In this document: positions 45,585 to 57,921 of the stretch, in pieces
Layout of the letters: each line of letters opens with the position of its first letter
Numbering within the stretch: position 1 is the stretch's first letter
NCBI GenBank assembly: GCA_930367215.1
Contig: OV884059.1
Location: forward strand, 68,419,393-68,483,392
Direction: 5' to 3'
Source of the DNA: Pollenia angustigena
Lineage: Eukaryota; Arthropoda; Insecta; Diptera; Polleniidae
Length of the DNA stretch: 64,000 nt
The notes under the pieces: generated by a model
What the model saw: the letters and a program-made list of their open reading frames with translations, nothing else
Databases searched by the model: none
What the model was told of the DNA's origin: nothing
Position numbers and translations under genes: made by a program

Positions 45585-46130
45585 ACAAGAGTGGTATATT
45601 CAGCTATGCCGAAAATTATATACCCTTTACCATGATACGACAAGAACAGAAAGTAATATAAGTATGTCTAGATGGAAATAAATCAATTTTTTGCTACGCC
45701 CACTTCTCCAACCCCGCCCCCATTTTGTTGGCTGTTGTATCTTGAAAACCAGTCTATAATGTACTCGTATGAAAAGTGTCACGCAAACTTCTCTACTCTC
45801 GCCCACATTTTGTCGGATGTTGTATATTAATAACAAAGACGCATGTACCAAAATTGGAAACTTTGGCTCTTTCCGTTCTCCTGATATAAAGAAATGTATA
45901 ATGTGTTTGTATGGGTAGTGCCACGCCCTCTTCTTCAATTCCGCTAATTTTTTTTAGAGAGGTTGAGTATTGATAACCAAAATGCTTGTACCTAATACGG
46001 AAAGATTGGCATACTATAAAACATTTGCGACGCAACTTTTGCAAGCTCAAACAAATATTTGACAAAAATAGTGGTTACGAGTACGGTGTCAAATATTTGT
46101 TACGTATGACCAAAATTTAAGAGTTAAGGC
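45585..46130 (+). repeat. Tandem-unit dispersed repeat
   Basis: Starts with TCAGCTATGCCGAAAATTAT. Three imperfect units of about 125 bp share CGCCC(A/T)CTTCT, TTTTGT(C/T)GGATGTTGTAT and TATAATGT. Related to 15340-15605 inverted. Minus-strand open frames here are unit translations. Confidence 0.5.
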
Positions 46131-46215
46131 CGAGTCAAGTAGCCCAACTTAAGTACTTTGCGTTAACGGAGACGTACGATATGGGAGAAAGCTCATAAGA
46201 AACCCAGTATATCAG

Positions 46216-46435
46216 CTTATGGTGTTTTCTTTTCTACAAAAAATTTGACATTTTATTTAAAAAAAATGCAATTTGGAGTCTGTTTCTTAAACATTTTGCT
46301 CTCGAAAAGGGTGGCTTGTTTTATTCTAAAAAAACTCACCATTTTTTGGAAGCAAAATTTTTATGAAACAGACACCAAATTGCATTTTTTTAAATAAAAT
46401 GTTACACTTTTTTGTAGAAAAGAAAACACCATTAG
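46216..46435. repeat. Foldback repeat
   Basis: Arms 46216-46302 and 46342-46435: ATGGTGTTTTCTTTTCTACA, ATGCAATTTGG(A/T)GTCTGTTT and AAAATTTTGCT-like at the inner end. The spacer is about 40 bp. Non-coding. Confidence 0.8.
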
Positions 46436-46439
46436 TTTT

Positions 46440-47370
46440 CAGTTGAAAAAAGCGACGTATAGTGTACAACGGATTCTATGTGATTCAGCCTTTATTCATT
46501 TACATGTGTTTTTTTTATTTACTTTGTGTTTAATTATCTGTATGTGTGAGTTCCGGATATTTCGCACTCCAGTAACATTCTGGCATAATGCCAAAACGCA
46601 AAAATCTATTTTGGCGCTAAATTAAATTATAAATCAAAATTTTTTAATTTGTTTTTGAATGTGTTTTTAAATAAAGACCACAATAGTTCGTGGAAATATA
46701 AATTTTATAGGAAAGTTGTTCGAAAATAAAGAATTTATATAAATTAAATTAAATTGTTTTCGTTTTATTTTAGTTGTTTGTTAGTTTGCGATTGAAAATT
46801 TAATTAAAGTCCAACAGAAAGAATATGTTGTTAAATTAATTTAGTATGAAAAGGCAAAAATTAATCTTTTAAAATGTTTAATATCATATTTAATAATTTC
46901 GTTAGTAGCAAACAATTTTCAACTAACCATTTAATTAAAAGAAATTTTCAAAGAAATAAAATACTCGCCATTTTGTAAATCTTTAAAGCACGTTTCCAAC
47001 AAAAATGCTTAAAATTCAAATTGTTACTGCGTTATTGGTGTGGCACCATTAACTTCTATACATTTCTATACTTTCACATAAATATATTTTATAACTCTTA
47101 TACTTTTTATTCTATTTATTTTTACTACAGTAAAAAACATTAAGTCATAATTCGCATAAGAGGTTTTATTGTTGGTTAGTATTTTAAAATTATACGATCT
47201 AAATGTTGGGTTGCATTAAAAATGTGAAATGTACTTAAATAAATCCTGCTTTCATAAACTGTTTCCATATTTTTTTTCTCCCATGCACACCCACCCAAGT
47301 GTTCATAACAATAAATTGTATTAGAAGAAATTTTGTAAAGGGTTTAAAAATTCGAGCTGTGTGCGTCTTT
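46440..47370. other. AT-rich, no gene seen
   Basis: Only chance frames (46443-46625). No bounded repeat was recognised. Confidence 0.35.
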
Positions 47371-47371
47371 G

Positions 47372-47611
47372 CACAGAAAAAAATAAAAATTGATTTCAAT
47401 TAAAAAATTTGTGATATTAATTAAAAAATTAAATTAAATTTGCACCAGTAAATAAATTAATAGTATCAATTAAACCAGTTAATAGTATTAATTAAACGTA
47501 TAATTTACTAGATTAAACGTTTAATTTACTTGATTAAATTTTTTATTAAAACTGATATTACTTTTGATTAATGCTTTAATTAGTGAACAATTTTGGAGAA
47601 TTTTTTCTGTG
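47372..47611. mobile_element. CACAGAAAAAA-type MITE
   Basis: Starts CACAGAAAAAAATAAAAATT and ends with the inverse TTTTTTCTGTG. The interior of TTAATTAAA words is related to 19204-19436. 240 bp and non-coding. Confidence 0.68.
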
Positions 47612-48082
47612 TGGTTTTGCCACACGCACGGACTAGGAAAAGAAATGTAATCACACACGCTTTAGTACGATAGGAGTTCCCACAATAACGCACACTCTCA
47701 TAATAATTTAGTATAAATTGGTTTTATTAAATATTTACAAATATTTTAAACTCAAAACTTAAAAAAAAATAAGAATTACATACATGAAATACAATCATGG
47801 ACGAAAATTTATATTTATCCTTAGCTATTATTACAACTTCTGCTCCATATATTTGTTTTAAAAATATGGTCATCGTAACAATTATGTTATTCGTTACCTT
47901 TTATTGGTTAAGTTCTTGTTTCAGCATGGTACACAGAATGGGAACTATTTTGATTTATAAGAAATGTTGTACCTTCTTCTTCCACTTTTTATCTTGAAGC
48001 TTTATTCGCTAATATTTGCGTTACTAAGCAATAATAGCTTACACAACTACTTACTTCCTATAACTAACAATTTGTATCATAA

Positions 48083-48987
48083 CTAGCTGGCCCGGCAAAC
48101 GTTGTTTTTGCCACATAACTTATTTCTGTCAGCTGTAACAGTGTCTGCTAGCCAAATTTTAAGAAACAATTATAGGCTATAGTTCTTTCCAGATGTTACA
48201 CTATTTGCCTGCCCAATTTCAAGAAAATAAATTGATTAGTTACGAAGATATAGGGAGGCGGAGCTTTTACCCCTCTTGCCCTATTTAATGCCCCATCCTC
48301 CCGCCGATGTTACACTGTATGCAGGCCAAATTTTAAGAAACCCGCTTGATTAGTTAAGAAGATAGAGGGAGGGGAGCTTTTACCCCTCTTGCTCTATTTC
48401 ACGCTCTAAATAATAAAAACTATATGCTATAGTTCTTTCCAAATGGAACACTATTTGCCTGCGAAATTTCAAAAAAATCGGTTGATTAGTTACGGAGATA
48501 TAGGGAGGGGGAGCTTTTAGCCCTTTTACCCTATTCCTTATGCTCTCTCAGATGTTACATTGTCTGCATGCCAAATTTTAAGAAAACCGGTTGATTAGTT
48601 TAGAAGATTGGGGAATGGGAGCTTTTACCCCTATTGCAATATTTTGCGCCCTCTAGCGATATAAAATATACTCTACGACCTATTCTCATACCTAACAAAT
48701 ACACATACAAAGTTTCATAAAAATCGGTCAAGCCGTTCCGGAGGAGTTCAAAATGGAGGGCATTTTGTTAATATTTGTATGGGAATATAAATACATGTTT
48801 CGGAATGAATGCAGTGTTCACTAATGGCTATAACTCAAGAACCAATACACATTTGAAGACTGTTGATGCATAAAAACCTTGGTATTTACGTCACTTTCCA
48901 CGTGAACTTTACAGAAACAAAATCGGTTCACTCATTTCAGAGAACATCAATTACTAACACAATGCAACTTATTTGTATAGATATAGA
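48083..48987 (-). mobile_element. Non-autonomous Helitron, both ends present
   Basis: Minus strand: 5' end TCTATATCTATACAAATAAG preceded by A, and 3' end TTTGCCGGGCCAGCTAG followed by T. This is the Helitron rule of insertion between A and T without duplication. The body has four imperfect units of about 120-125 bp (GTTACACT(A/G)T, GATTAGTTA and GGAGCTTTTACCCCT). 905 bp, no RepHel. The 3' end resembles that of the Helitron helicase fragment at 31548, a plausible source of enzyme for the family. Confidence 0.8.
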
Positions 48988-49049
48988 TGAAGAAAATAGT
49001 CACTAACAACGTAGTGATTTACAAAAGTGATCAAAAACAACTAAAAGTG

Positions 49050-49640
49050 CTATATTGGGTGTACTAAACTGTTTTCCGAGAAAAGGCTTTATATGGGATC
49101 TATGCTTAATTGTGTACCAATCTTCACAAAATTTGCTAATATGATGTTTCGGCTTATAAAACTATGACGTACCAAATTTTATAACACTAGCACCGGTCTT
49201 CACAAAATATAACAATATTTCAAGTCATATAGAACGAGTTCGTGCAAAATCTTAAATTAATCCGTGCATTAAACCATCATTTATGTTAGTTTTTGTAACA
49301 AAATTATAAATTTTTTGGGGTGTACTTCAACATTTGGATTCATAACTATTATTATACTGAACGGATTTGTTTGGAGTTCAATCTCAAATTGCTTAAGATA
49401 ACAATTTGACACTAACATTTTTCTTTTTAACCAGACGGATATGGCTAAATCGACTTGGAATTAATCAAGGAGCCAAAATATATATTTATGTAGCCTATTT
49501 TGTTCTTTATATATAGTCCGATCTCATCATCTCGCAAATCGTTGTTTGCAGTGGCTTCATTATTGCCTTTGGTGACTTTTTAATCCGACATCAAATTCTT
49601 GGCGCCACTTATGCCATCACGAATCCTTCCCCCAGTTGTC
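49050..49640 (+). repeat. Dispersed repeat remnants
   Basis: 49050-49440 has two or three worn units of the 15690-17098 type (GTTTTCCGAGAAAAGGCTTT and GTACCAATCTTCACAAAATT). 49555-49640 (GGTGAC...CATCAAATTCTTGGCGCC) matches the inverted pair at 53525-53935. Confidence 0.5.
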
Positions 49641-49785
49641 CAATTTTTTTCATGTACCAAGAAAGTCTTTTAAAGACTTAGTATGTATAACTTTTAATAA
49701 ACTCACTTTTATGACACGCCTCCAAATTAAGCCCCTTTTTTCTTGTTATCTGTCTTTAATTTTAATTTTTTTTTAATTTGGACCA

Positions 49786-50013
49786 TTAAAAAAGTTTCAC
49801 ACGGAGTGACAAACTAAGTTCTTCAAAACTAGTTGTGTAGGGTATAGATAATATCCACGATTTATTTTCTAAATGGAGGGAATTTGTTCCTACTTCTGGA
49901 AGCATTTCTTCTGATAATTTTACAAGTTCTGTAGCGTAAAACTTAATTTTCCATAAGTAGTGAATTAGTTTTACATTCTCAAAGGGGTCCACAAAGCGAA
50001 AAACGGTCCACAT
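49786..50013 (-). other. Unrecognised 75-codon open frame
   Basis: On the minus strand, ATG 50013 to stop 49786. The translation has an even amino-acid mix (MWTVFRFVDPFENVKLIHYL at the start; EEMLPEVGTNSLHLENKSWI in the middle) that reads more like protein than the surrounding frames. There is no signal peptide, membrane segment or motif I know, and no splice context could be judged. It could be a scrap of a TE protein or chance. Confidence 0.2.
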
Positions 50014-50029
50014 TTGTTAAAGAAAAATA

Positions 50030-50600
50030 CTTTAATGGATCAATGGATATGGTGAGAAAGATAAATAATCAATTTATCAATTTTTTGAATGGGGGACCGA
50101 AACTTCATTTCTTTCTTATATTGATTAAGCTTTCAATTACTTTTAGGAAAAACAATAAATATTTCTTTCTTTTTTATTTTTTTTACTGTTCAGTTTTCCA
50201 CAATTCTATGACCTTATGATTTTGGTATGCCAGAAACTTTATTATTTTAACATAATAATGAAATTATTCGCCAACAAAATAATACGAAAAACTTAGATCA
50301 CTTCACATTTGAGATTGCAGATATAAAATGCTAAAGTGCTGGTTTTGAAATGAATTTCTGCACTTCTGGTCGTAATGTGATGCATAAATGAAGAAGTAAA
50401 TTATTTGGAATTTATATGAAAAATTTAAAAACGTAAAACTTAAAAGGCCTTAATACTTCGATAAAACTTTTTCAAACTTAAAGCACATAAGGGACTCCAT
50501 AACAATCAAATGTATGAGGAGTTTCATAATAAATTGAAAAAACATTTTTTTTTTTTTGATAAATTAATTTCTTTCATTAGTTTAAGATCTTAGTTAAAAT
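50030..50600. other. AT-rich, no gene seen
   Basis: No motif or repeat partner was recognised. Confidence 0.35.
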
Positions 50601-50608
50601 TTCGGTAA

Positions 50609-50745
50609 GCCCTTGTAGGCTAGCTGGTAGCAAGCTAGTCCATCAGCGCGTGGTTGCAGGTTCCATTCCCGCCAAAGACTCCAGTTTCTTTCCGGCAGAC
50701 AGGCATAAAGCTTCGCGGGATAAGCTTAGGAAAATTAAAAAAAAA
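50609..50745 (+). repeat. tRNA-like SINE module, diverged family B
   Basis: GCCCTTGTAGGCTAGCTGGT starts the tRNA-like part (to about 50682), with the same hairpin position (CTAGCT...AGCTAG) and a box-B-like GGTTCCATTCCCGCC. It differs from the other copies in having a GC-rich extension (TTCCGGCAGACAGGC, CGCGGGATAAGC) before the A-rich tail, and it lacks the AATTTAATC leader. Confidence 0.6.
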
Positions 50746-50914
50746 ATTGCAGTTACTTGAATTTTTTACAAGGGATGTCACAATTTGAAAGCATTTTTAT
50801 TTATGATGAGATAACCTTTTTTGTAGGCGGAAACCTTTACGGAAATATAAGATTTTAGACATCCTTTGTCTAAAATCGTATATTTCCTTCACAATAGTAC
50901 TAGAAATCGTACAC

Positions 50915-51906
50915 TTAAAAGAAAAATCAAACCATCCGTACTCAAATCAATCCGAAGCGGTATAAGTAGTACGGTTAGTACGGATTTTCTTGAATCAAGT
51001 ACAGAAAGATTGATTACGGATTTTTAATCGCAAAATACATAAATTATCCATATTCAATCCCGATTTTGTACTTGAAATAATCCGAAAATGAGATTGATTT
51101 AAGCAGAACTTAGATTGAAATGCGCTTGATCCAAGTATTATAAAGTTGATTTGATCCTGAAACCGAGCTTGAAAAACCCAAAAAAGAAAGTAGAAAGCAC
51201 AGAGCACACAGAGGAGACACGACACAGAAAATATTGTATTTTTTCTGTCTTTTTCTTCGAGCGCTGCCCTTTTTGCATTTTTTGTTTTGATTACGGAAAT
51301 TGTGTTGATAGTAGCGGCCCGGTTTTACACATTGCCACTTCACTACCAAAAAACGTTTTCTTTCTCTTTCTTCGAAAGCTGCCCTCGCAAATGATTTAGA
51401 CATTTTTCAAACGTCACTTCTTTCATCTCTGTATGCTTTATGTTAGAAAGAAAAAGTTATTATGATTGATCTACTAACCCGTACTACACCCTTCAGAATA
51501 ATTAAACATTAACATCATGCCCGATATGGTTTTTACTTTAGACATCTACATATGTAGTAGTTGTTGTTTAACCAAAAATATAAACTAGATGAGAAGCAGC
51601 AAGAGTTCAAATTTACTTTTTAACCCTTCGTTGTACACATGAGTCTGACCAGACCTTTTTTCAATGTGTATAGAAAATCAAAACATGCGTAGGCCGGAGG
51701 GTTAAACACAACGAAAAGTTTTTTTAGTTGATTTAAGAATTGTATACTCATTTCAAGAAATTCCGTGATTGATTTTCGAAACTAATCCCATGTAGCATTG
51801 TTTTGAGTACGTTTTAGTCTTATTCGTACTTGAATTTTTAAGAACCACTCGTAATTAAAGTAATCATAAAAACCTTGAATTATCCCGAGTGTTTTTCTTT
51901 CTGTGT
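50915..51906 (-). repeat. Dispersed element, copy 2 (pair of 11171-11905)
   Basis: Inverted relative to copy 1 and ending CGAGTGTTTTTCTTTCTGTG. It carries about 250 bp (51150-51420) absent from copy 1, with TTCTTCGA(G/A)(C/A)GCTGCCCT occurring twice (51253 and 51370). Confidence 0.6.
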
Positions 51907-52139
51907 ACCAAAACCTAAAGTTCGGGAGTAGACTTGTATGGGGGCAGGTTGGCTTATTTCTTGGTAAAAAAAATAAGGAATTTATCGGTTAAGAATGTTA
52001 CATAGTATTAATCTCTAGCCAACTTAAAAATTGTCACGATAGGGGTAGGGAAATGTTACTGTTTAGTTAGAAAATTATTAAGGGCTTTACACTTTCCGAG
52101 AGTCAACAAGTTTCAATTAGGGATATTCAACTTGAAATA

Positions 52140-53000
52140 AAAAAAGTGCTATATTCGGCTGTGTTGAATCTTTGATACCATCCGCCGATGGTAAGAATAT
52201 TTCAGGGGTATGCTTTCTATGGTTTCCTTAAATTTAAACCAATCTTTATAATAACTGAGCTTTCAGTTTTATAAACCGTTGCAGTATTGGTGTATGAAAA
52301 AAGACTATTTCAAAAGTATGCTTTATATGACCCTAGTAAATTATGGGCGGACCATTACAAAGTTTTTCGATTTTTTCTAGGCGTATAAATCTTAATTTAT
52401 CCTAACTTAAATTAAGTAACAATATTAGTTTCGGTTTGATGTTTATTTAACTGATTTTCTGGAGGGGCTTTATATTGAACGATAGGAAAGTTATTTATTT
52501 ATTTATTATTTATTTTAATACAGTAATACAATTTTATTAAGCGTTTAATGTGTTTTTAATTGCTTTTCGGAAAGGGGTTTTTATTGTCCAATTACCGCAA
52601 AATTGGATAATGTTGTTTCTAGCCATATAAAAAGAAAAGTGAAAGTCTGACCAAGTTTTACCACAGTATATATTTGTGAATTTTGGTTAAGATTTAAGAC
52701 GTATTTAAATGATTTTCGAAGCCTAGGCTTTATATGTGGCATATGGTAAACTATGAACCGATCCTCGCGAAGTTTTGCTGTGTGATTTCTAGACTTATGA
52801 AACTATGACAGACCAACGTATTTAATCGTACTAAAGAATTTATCGAGAATGCAGTTTATATGAGGCATATGGTGAATTATGGACAGATCTTTACTAAAAA
52901 TGGCAGTGTGGTTTCTAATGCTGTTACCCTATTACTTCCACTACAAAAGCGTTATTCCTTACTTTTTCCAAAAAATGGATTAATATGGGGTCCTTGTTAA
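52140..53000 (+). repeat. Tandem-unit dispersed repeat
   Basis: Begins with CTATATTCGGCTGTGTTGAA. About five worn units of about 150 bp of the 15690-17098 type lie in the opposite orientation (GCTTTATATG, AAATTATGG and AAACTATGACAGACCAA). It abuts the mariner relic at about 53040. Confidence 0.5.
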
Positions 53001-53524
53001 GCTATAAAATAATCTTCTTGAAATTTGGTGGCCTGTGCATCATCGCAGTGTGTGCACTACCAAGTATATCGCTTCTGTTCGTGCAAGTATGGCGGATAAT
53101 CCGAATTTTTCGATTCCCTGGCTTTCTCAGCAATTGGGTCTTTCTTACGGCTCGTTATCGCTTATTTTGTAATTGGATTTGCACCACCATCCACATTAAG
53201 TCCAACTCAAGCAATAATTAAATCCGGCTGACCATTTACAACGCCGTAGGAGGCTTTTAAATCCAATTTGTAGAACAAAATTTTCTACAGCGATGAAGCT
53301 CATTTCCCATTCGATGGTTACGTCAACAAACAAAATTGTCGAATCTTAGGTACGAAGATCCCAAAAGTGATAGTGGAAAAGGTTTTGGATCCGGAAAAAG
53401 TGACGGTTTGGTGCGTATTAAGGTGGTTCGAAAAAATGTTAAGCAAGTACCCCGCTAGGATTAAAGATTAGTAGAAAAGCATTCTTTTTTTTAAATTTTT
53501 TGCCACGCCTCCGGATACCGCCGA

Positions 53525-53935
53525 TCATAACATATTGCATATCGTTATGCATGGCTTGTCTATGGTTTCATTTTTGCCTTGGGTGACATTTAAGACCGAC
53601 ATCAAATTCTGGGTGTCAATGCTTACGATACAATAAAATTGGACTTTAAACGTCGGCGCTATTAAAAAAAAAAAAAAGTTCAATGTAATATTTATAAGTA
53701 AAGAAAAGTGGGCCTAATTTTGGGGCGTGACATAAAAGTGAGTACTTTAAAGGCTAGAAGTACAAAGTTGTTGAGGGGCTTTCCTGTCACGTGCAAAAAA
53801 TTGGACATTACGGTGGTACGTTCCGCGATGGCATAAGTGGCGCCCAGAATTTGATGTCGGACTAAAATGTCATCCAAGGCAAAAATGAAGCCATAGACAA
53901 GCCATGAATAACTATATGCAATATGTTATGATGAG
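53525..53935. repeat. Inverted repeat pair, about 95-bp arms
   Basis: 53525-53620 and 53845-53935 are inverse copies (CATAACATATTGCATAT; GGCTTGTCTATGG(T/C)TTCATT; GACATCAAATTCTGGG). The spacer contains TTATAAATATTACATTG. Lies inside the split mariner relic. Confidence 0.65.
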
Positions 53936-54412
53936 ACAAAATTAAAAATTTTCTCTAATCACCAATTTTATACCAAATTCATAGAATCAAGCAACCCATT
54001 TGTTGATTTTGCACCTATTACCAAAATGATAATATTGATTACTAAAAATTGTAAAAATTTTATATTTTGAAGATATTTTTTCAATAAATGATATTTTTAA
54101 TTTAAATTAAAAAAAATTATCAAAAAACTTTGCCGTTTCAAACAATGTGTTGATTGATTTTGACAATTTCCAACAACAATTACACAAGTTAAAACTATTT
54201 TATTTTAAATGAAATCATTTTTTGTTGTTTGATTATTATTTTAATTCAAAAATAATTTCAAAACAACTAAAATGTTAATTAAATCAAAATTATATTTTTA
54301 ATATTCGTTCAACAAAAAAAAAATAATTGATTCAATTATTACATTAATTAAGTTTAAATACTTTTTAAATAATTTTTTTAATTGATAAAAAATTACTAAT
54401 AATTTTTTCTGT
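53936..54412. mobile_element. Possible CACAGAAAAAA-type MITE
   Basis: The right end AATAATTTTTTCTGTG is clear. The left end was not found with confidence. The interior is very AT-rich. Confidence 0.35.
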
Positions 54413-54729
54413 GTATACAAAAAACTATATCTTGTATGTGGACCGAACCACTCTATGCGCATTTAGGTCCGCATTTTTTGACCTGCAATTAAAGATTATG
54501 AACTGGAAGATATGTGATTTCAACAAGACAATGACACGAGCCATACAACACGACTGCCATTGTTTTTTTTGCATGGCAGTCTTACGTTTTGGCGACGTCA
54601 ATTGGCCACCAAGATTATGCGTATCCATACGTCCCCTAAATAACTTTTGAGCACACGAAAACCAACATTTGTCAAGTTATCGGCGAACATTTAAATGACA
54701 TTATATTTTGAACGTAATGACCAGGTCTA

Positions 54730-55890
54730 TAATAAAATAAAAGTTTCATCGAAACCTAGCCTTATGGATGTTTATTTTAGCTACACTTCTGAAACCAAAA
54801 ATGTATAACCCATTATACAAATTTTAGTTTTCAAGCTTACTGACTGACAAGCTTAAACAAGTTTACAAATTGCGCAATAAATGCAGGAAGTAAGGTATTC
54901 GCCTTTTGAAAGAGTTGTTAATTTAAAGCTTTTAAACTTTATGGGAACCTTGAAATTCGGTCATCATATACGCAGACAACACATACACATTTATATGAAG
55001 TGAAATTGTTGTGTTTTGTTATGGAACTCCTTACATGAAATTTTTTCTATTTTTCTAAATATATTGTACTTGTTGTCTTTGTTTTTTCTCTCAGAAATTC
55101 AAAGTCGTTAAACAGAATTGTTGTGTTAGCTGTTGTTGTTCTTTGTATTGTTTATTTTATTCTTTTTAACTTTTACCAAAAATAACAAATTTGTGTTTCT
55201 ATTTAACCGGAAAAGGATACATGCTACTATACGGGGGTTTATGCTCTTATACACACAAGCTCTTACACATACAAAAACAGACAGACAAATGAGATTATTT
55301 ACCCCAAATTTAGAATAAAAACACGTCCACACTCTGCCACATTCATATACATACTGGATATAAGAATGTGTCACACTACATTTACCTTAAAACTTTAAAT
55401 TGCTTTAGTTTCACATGTTTTAACATGATTTTTTTTTCACACAAATTGCAGTAAAACTGTGAGGTTGAACTTTTCGGAACCGTATCTCAAATCAGTGTTT
55501 TGGGAATTTTAACTTTTTTATGGTTATTAGCTCGTATTTCTGTGGCAGTTAAAAGGTGATGTTGAAAGTTAGTGAAAGGAAAGCGATTGAATTATGCAAA
55601 ATGTCATGTATTTAAGGAATTTTAGGTTTTTAGTTTTTTATTTTTTATAATAAAATATAGTACTATAATAAAAAGGAATCATAAATATATGTAAGGGATG
55701 CTGTACAGTTGATCCTTGCACTATAAAAATTGACCATAATATATGCCATTTCGCTCTCATCATGTCAAATGTATCGCAATCTTGCTAACTGATGAAAAAG
55801 CATTACCAAGGCCCAACGCTCCAATAATAAAATTAACCTTTAAAATTAGATATTTTTTAAGCTAAATTGGGGCGGCTAAGCACGTGTATG
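54730..55890. other. No gene seen
   Basis: AT-rich intergenic DNA. The frames at 55126-55374 come from ACACA-rich and TTTTA-rich stretches. Confidence 0.35.
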
Positions 55891-55894
55891 ACAC

Positions 55895-56298
55895 TCATTT
55901 ATTTCTCTCATGAAGCGTTTTCAAGATATTACCGAACGTTATTTCCAGAAATCTCGTGAACTGTTCATCTGTGTTGTACAAAATTTGTTGGATAAATATA
56001 TTCTTCCTCTTTCAGCACATATTTTTTACTATGCTGATCGGATAGAAGTTTACTGAGTTTTTTTGCCTTTAAATTTGAAAAAATGTTTCCTTAATGGAGC
56101 GACTGAAAATGTTCAATATGTGCTGAAAATACTTTTTTTTAAATCTAAAGGAAAAGAAAAAAAAACATTTTTATTCTACAGCTTATTTTTGTATATTTTG
56201 TACGATTCAGATGAACAGTTCTGCAGATTTCTTTAAATAGCTAAAACAACGGCAGAAAAACATTTTCGTGAATATCTCGAAAACGTAGAAATAAATGA
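55895..56298. repeat. Foldback repeat
   Basis: Outer arms share TCATTTATTTCT, CGTTTTC(A/G)AGATATT, AGAAATCT and GAACTGTTCATCTG. Inner arms share TTTCAGCACAT. About 400 bp, imperfect stem, non-coding. Confidence 0.68.
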
Positions 56299-57479
56299 TT
56301 GCCCGATTTACCTTAGGAAACATCTAATTTTTGAGGTAAAGCAAAAAGCTCTAAATTTGTGAACCAGTGTATTAGGCAAGCACAACAATATGGTATAAAA
56401 AGTACAACCATGCACAACTCTGCAAAAAATAAATAACAACCATATCGACCCCTACACTGAAAGAAAAATGCTTCATATATTTAATGAATCATTTTCATAA
56501 AAATATTTTCTTTGGGTAAATGAAAATTACGTTAAAAATTTTCATTGGATACATGAAATTATTCATTAATTAATTCAAAATTATAGTTTCCTTAAAAAAA
56601 TGTTTAATTGTTAATTAAAAAATGTAAGATTTAATCATTTCAAACATCTAATGTTATATGTATGCCATTAAATTTATGAAATCAAAAATTTTTTTTATAA
56701 AAGCAACATATTTCAATAATTGCCTTCATAAATTTAAATTAAATTTTCATAATAAAAATGTCATTATAGTAATGAAACAAAAACTTTCAATCCACTTTCA
56801 ATCAACGTTGTTATTGTTGTTTTGGAAAATTTAATCTCATATTTACGCTCTTTATTGAGTAAAAAACAAGCTTTTTTTATCGAAATACTACACTGCCCCG
56901 GTAGGCTAGCTGGTAGTGAGCAGAGCTGCCGTTTTTGGTTATTTCTAACCATAATTGGTTATATTTTTTTCCAATGTGGAGATGTGAATTTTTTTTCATT
57001 TTGGTTACTTTTTTCTAAAATAATAATACGAACAAATAGGTTTTTCTTGATAAAATTATTTACGAGCTCGAATTTTTTCATTATTTGTTACCAATGAACG
57101 GAAGTTGTTTATAATATATCTAAAACAAAAAATCCCTTTCAAAACAGCAACCAAATAATTTTTTTAAGATTTTTGCTAAGAAAATATTGCCATTTGTGAT
57201 TTTTATATTAAAAACGTCATGTTATGAGATCGAAAACAAATGAAGTTGTAATCAATGGACATTTTAAATTATTTTTTTTAATGGGTGTAGTTTTTCTTGA
57301 TTTTAAGAGTAGTACTTAAAGTAGGAAATGCGGAATCGATTTCAGAAAATTACTGAAAAATAATACAAAAGTCGTTTTAGTGTTTCTTAAAACTGGAAAA
57401 TAAGTTTAATGTTCTGCATTTATTTATATACATTTTGGAAAATACCCATAGGAATTTTAAGGAGAAAAAAGTTTTTAAT

Positions 57480-57722
57480 CCAAATTTTTAATATTTTTAA
57501 TTAGGCTTAAGTTCATGAAATTTAATTTTTATTAAATTATTTTTATGAAGAAAGGAATTTTTACAACATGAAAATTAATTAAAATTGTTATTGATAATCT
57601 TTCATTCTTGACGTGGCTCGGGCTCGAACCCCGGCCGGCAGGTTACCATGACATGTTTCGATCGCAACCACTCGATCTCCTCAGACGGCAAGTCTTACAC
57701 TCGCAGCCATCGACGACTGCTG
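57480..57722 (-). repeat. tRNA-derived SINE, family A, copy 2
   Basis: On the minus strand a tRNA-like head (GATGGCTGCGAGTGTAAGAC, then GGGGTTCGAGCCCGAG as box B, 57608-57722) leads into the shared body (TTTTCATGTTGTAAAAATTC, TTTCTTCATAAAA and AAGCCTAATTAAAAATATT). It is the best-preserved head of the three copies. Its 3' end is cut after GGATTAAA. Confidence 0.68.
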
Positions 57723-57921
57723 ACGTCACTAGTCAAACATCAATCCTTAAACCAAATTGTATTTTAACATTTGGTAGATCGAAATTTGCTTTCCTGAATG
57801 ATTATCCATATTAATTGATTTTACATGTTTTTTCCTTTACTTCTATTTTTTCGTACTTTCGTCAAGAATTTTTCTTGAAGTCCAAAAAAAAAAGTTTTTA
57901 TAATATTTTAGAAATACATAC

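Larger units (their letters stand above)
53040..54725 (+). pseudogene. Mariner transposase relic split by an insertion
   Basis: Left part 53040-53440: with shifts it reads RASMADNPNFSIPWLSQQLG, LSYGSLSLIL, then KIFYSDEAHFPFDGYVNKQN (first Asp) and DPEKVTVWC. Right part about 54470-54725: WKICDFNKTMTRAIQH (a worn FQQDGATSH box) and GDVNWPPRLC. Between them about 1 kb of unrelated repeat (53500-54412) is inserted, including an inverted pair and a CACAGAAAAAA-type end. Many stops. The motif set matches the other two mariners in the window, but it is clearly the oldest. Confidence 0.72.

Noticed and set aside
45627..46065. Two overlapping minus-strand frames of 90-103 codons with similar peptides
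   Set aside because: The similarity comes from tandem repeat units of about 125 bp, not from a gene family.
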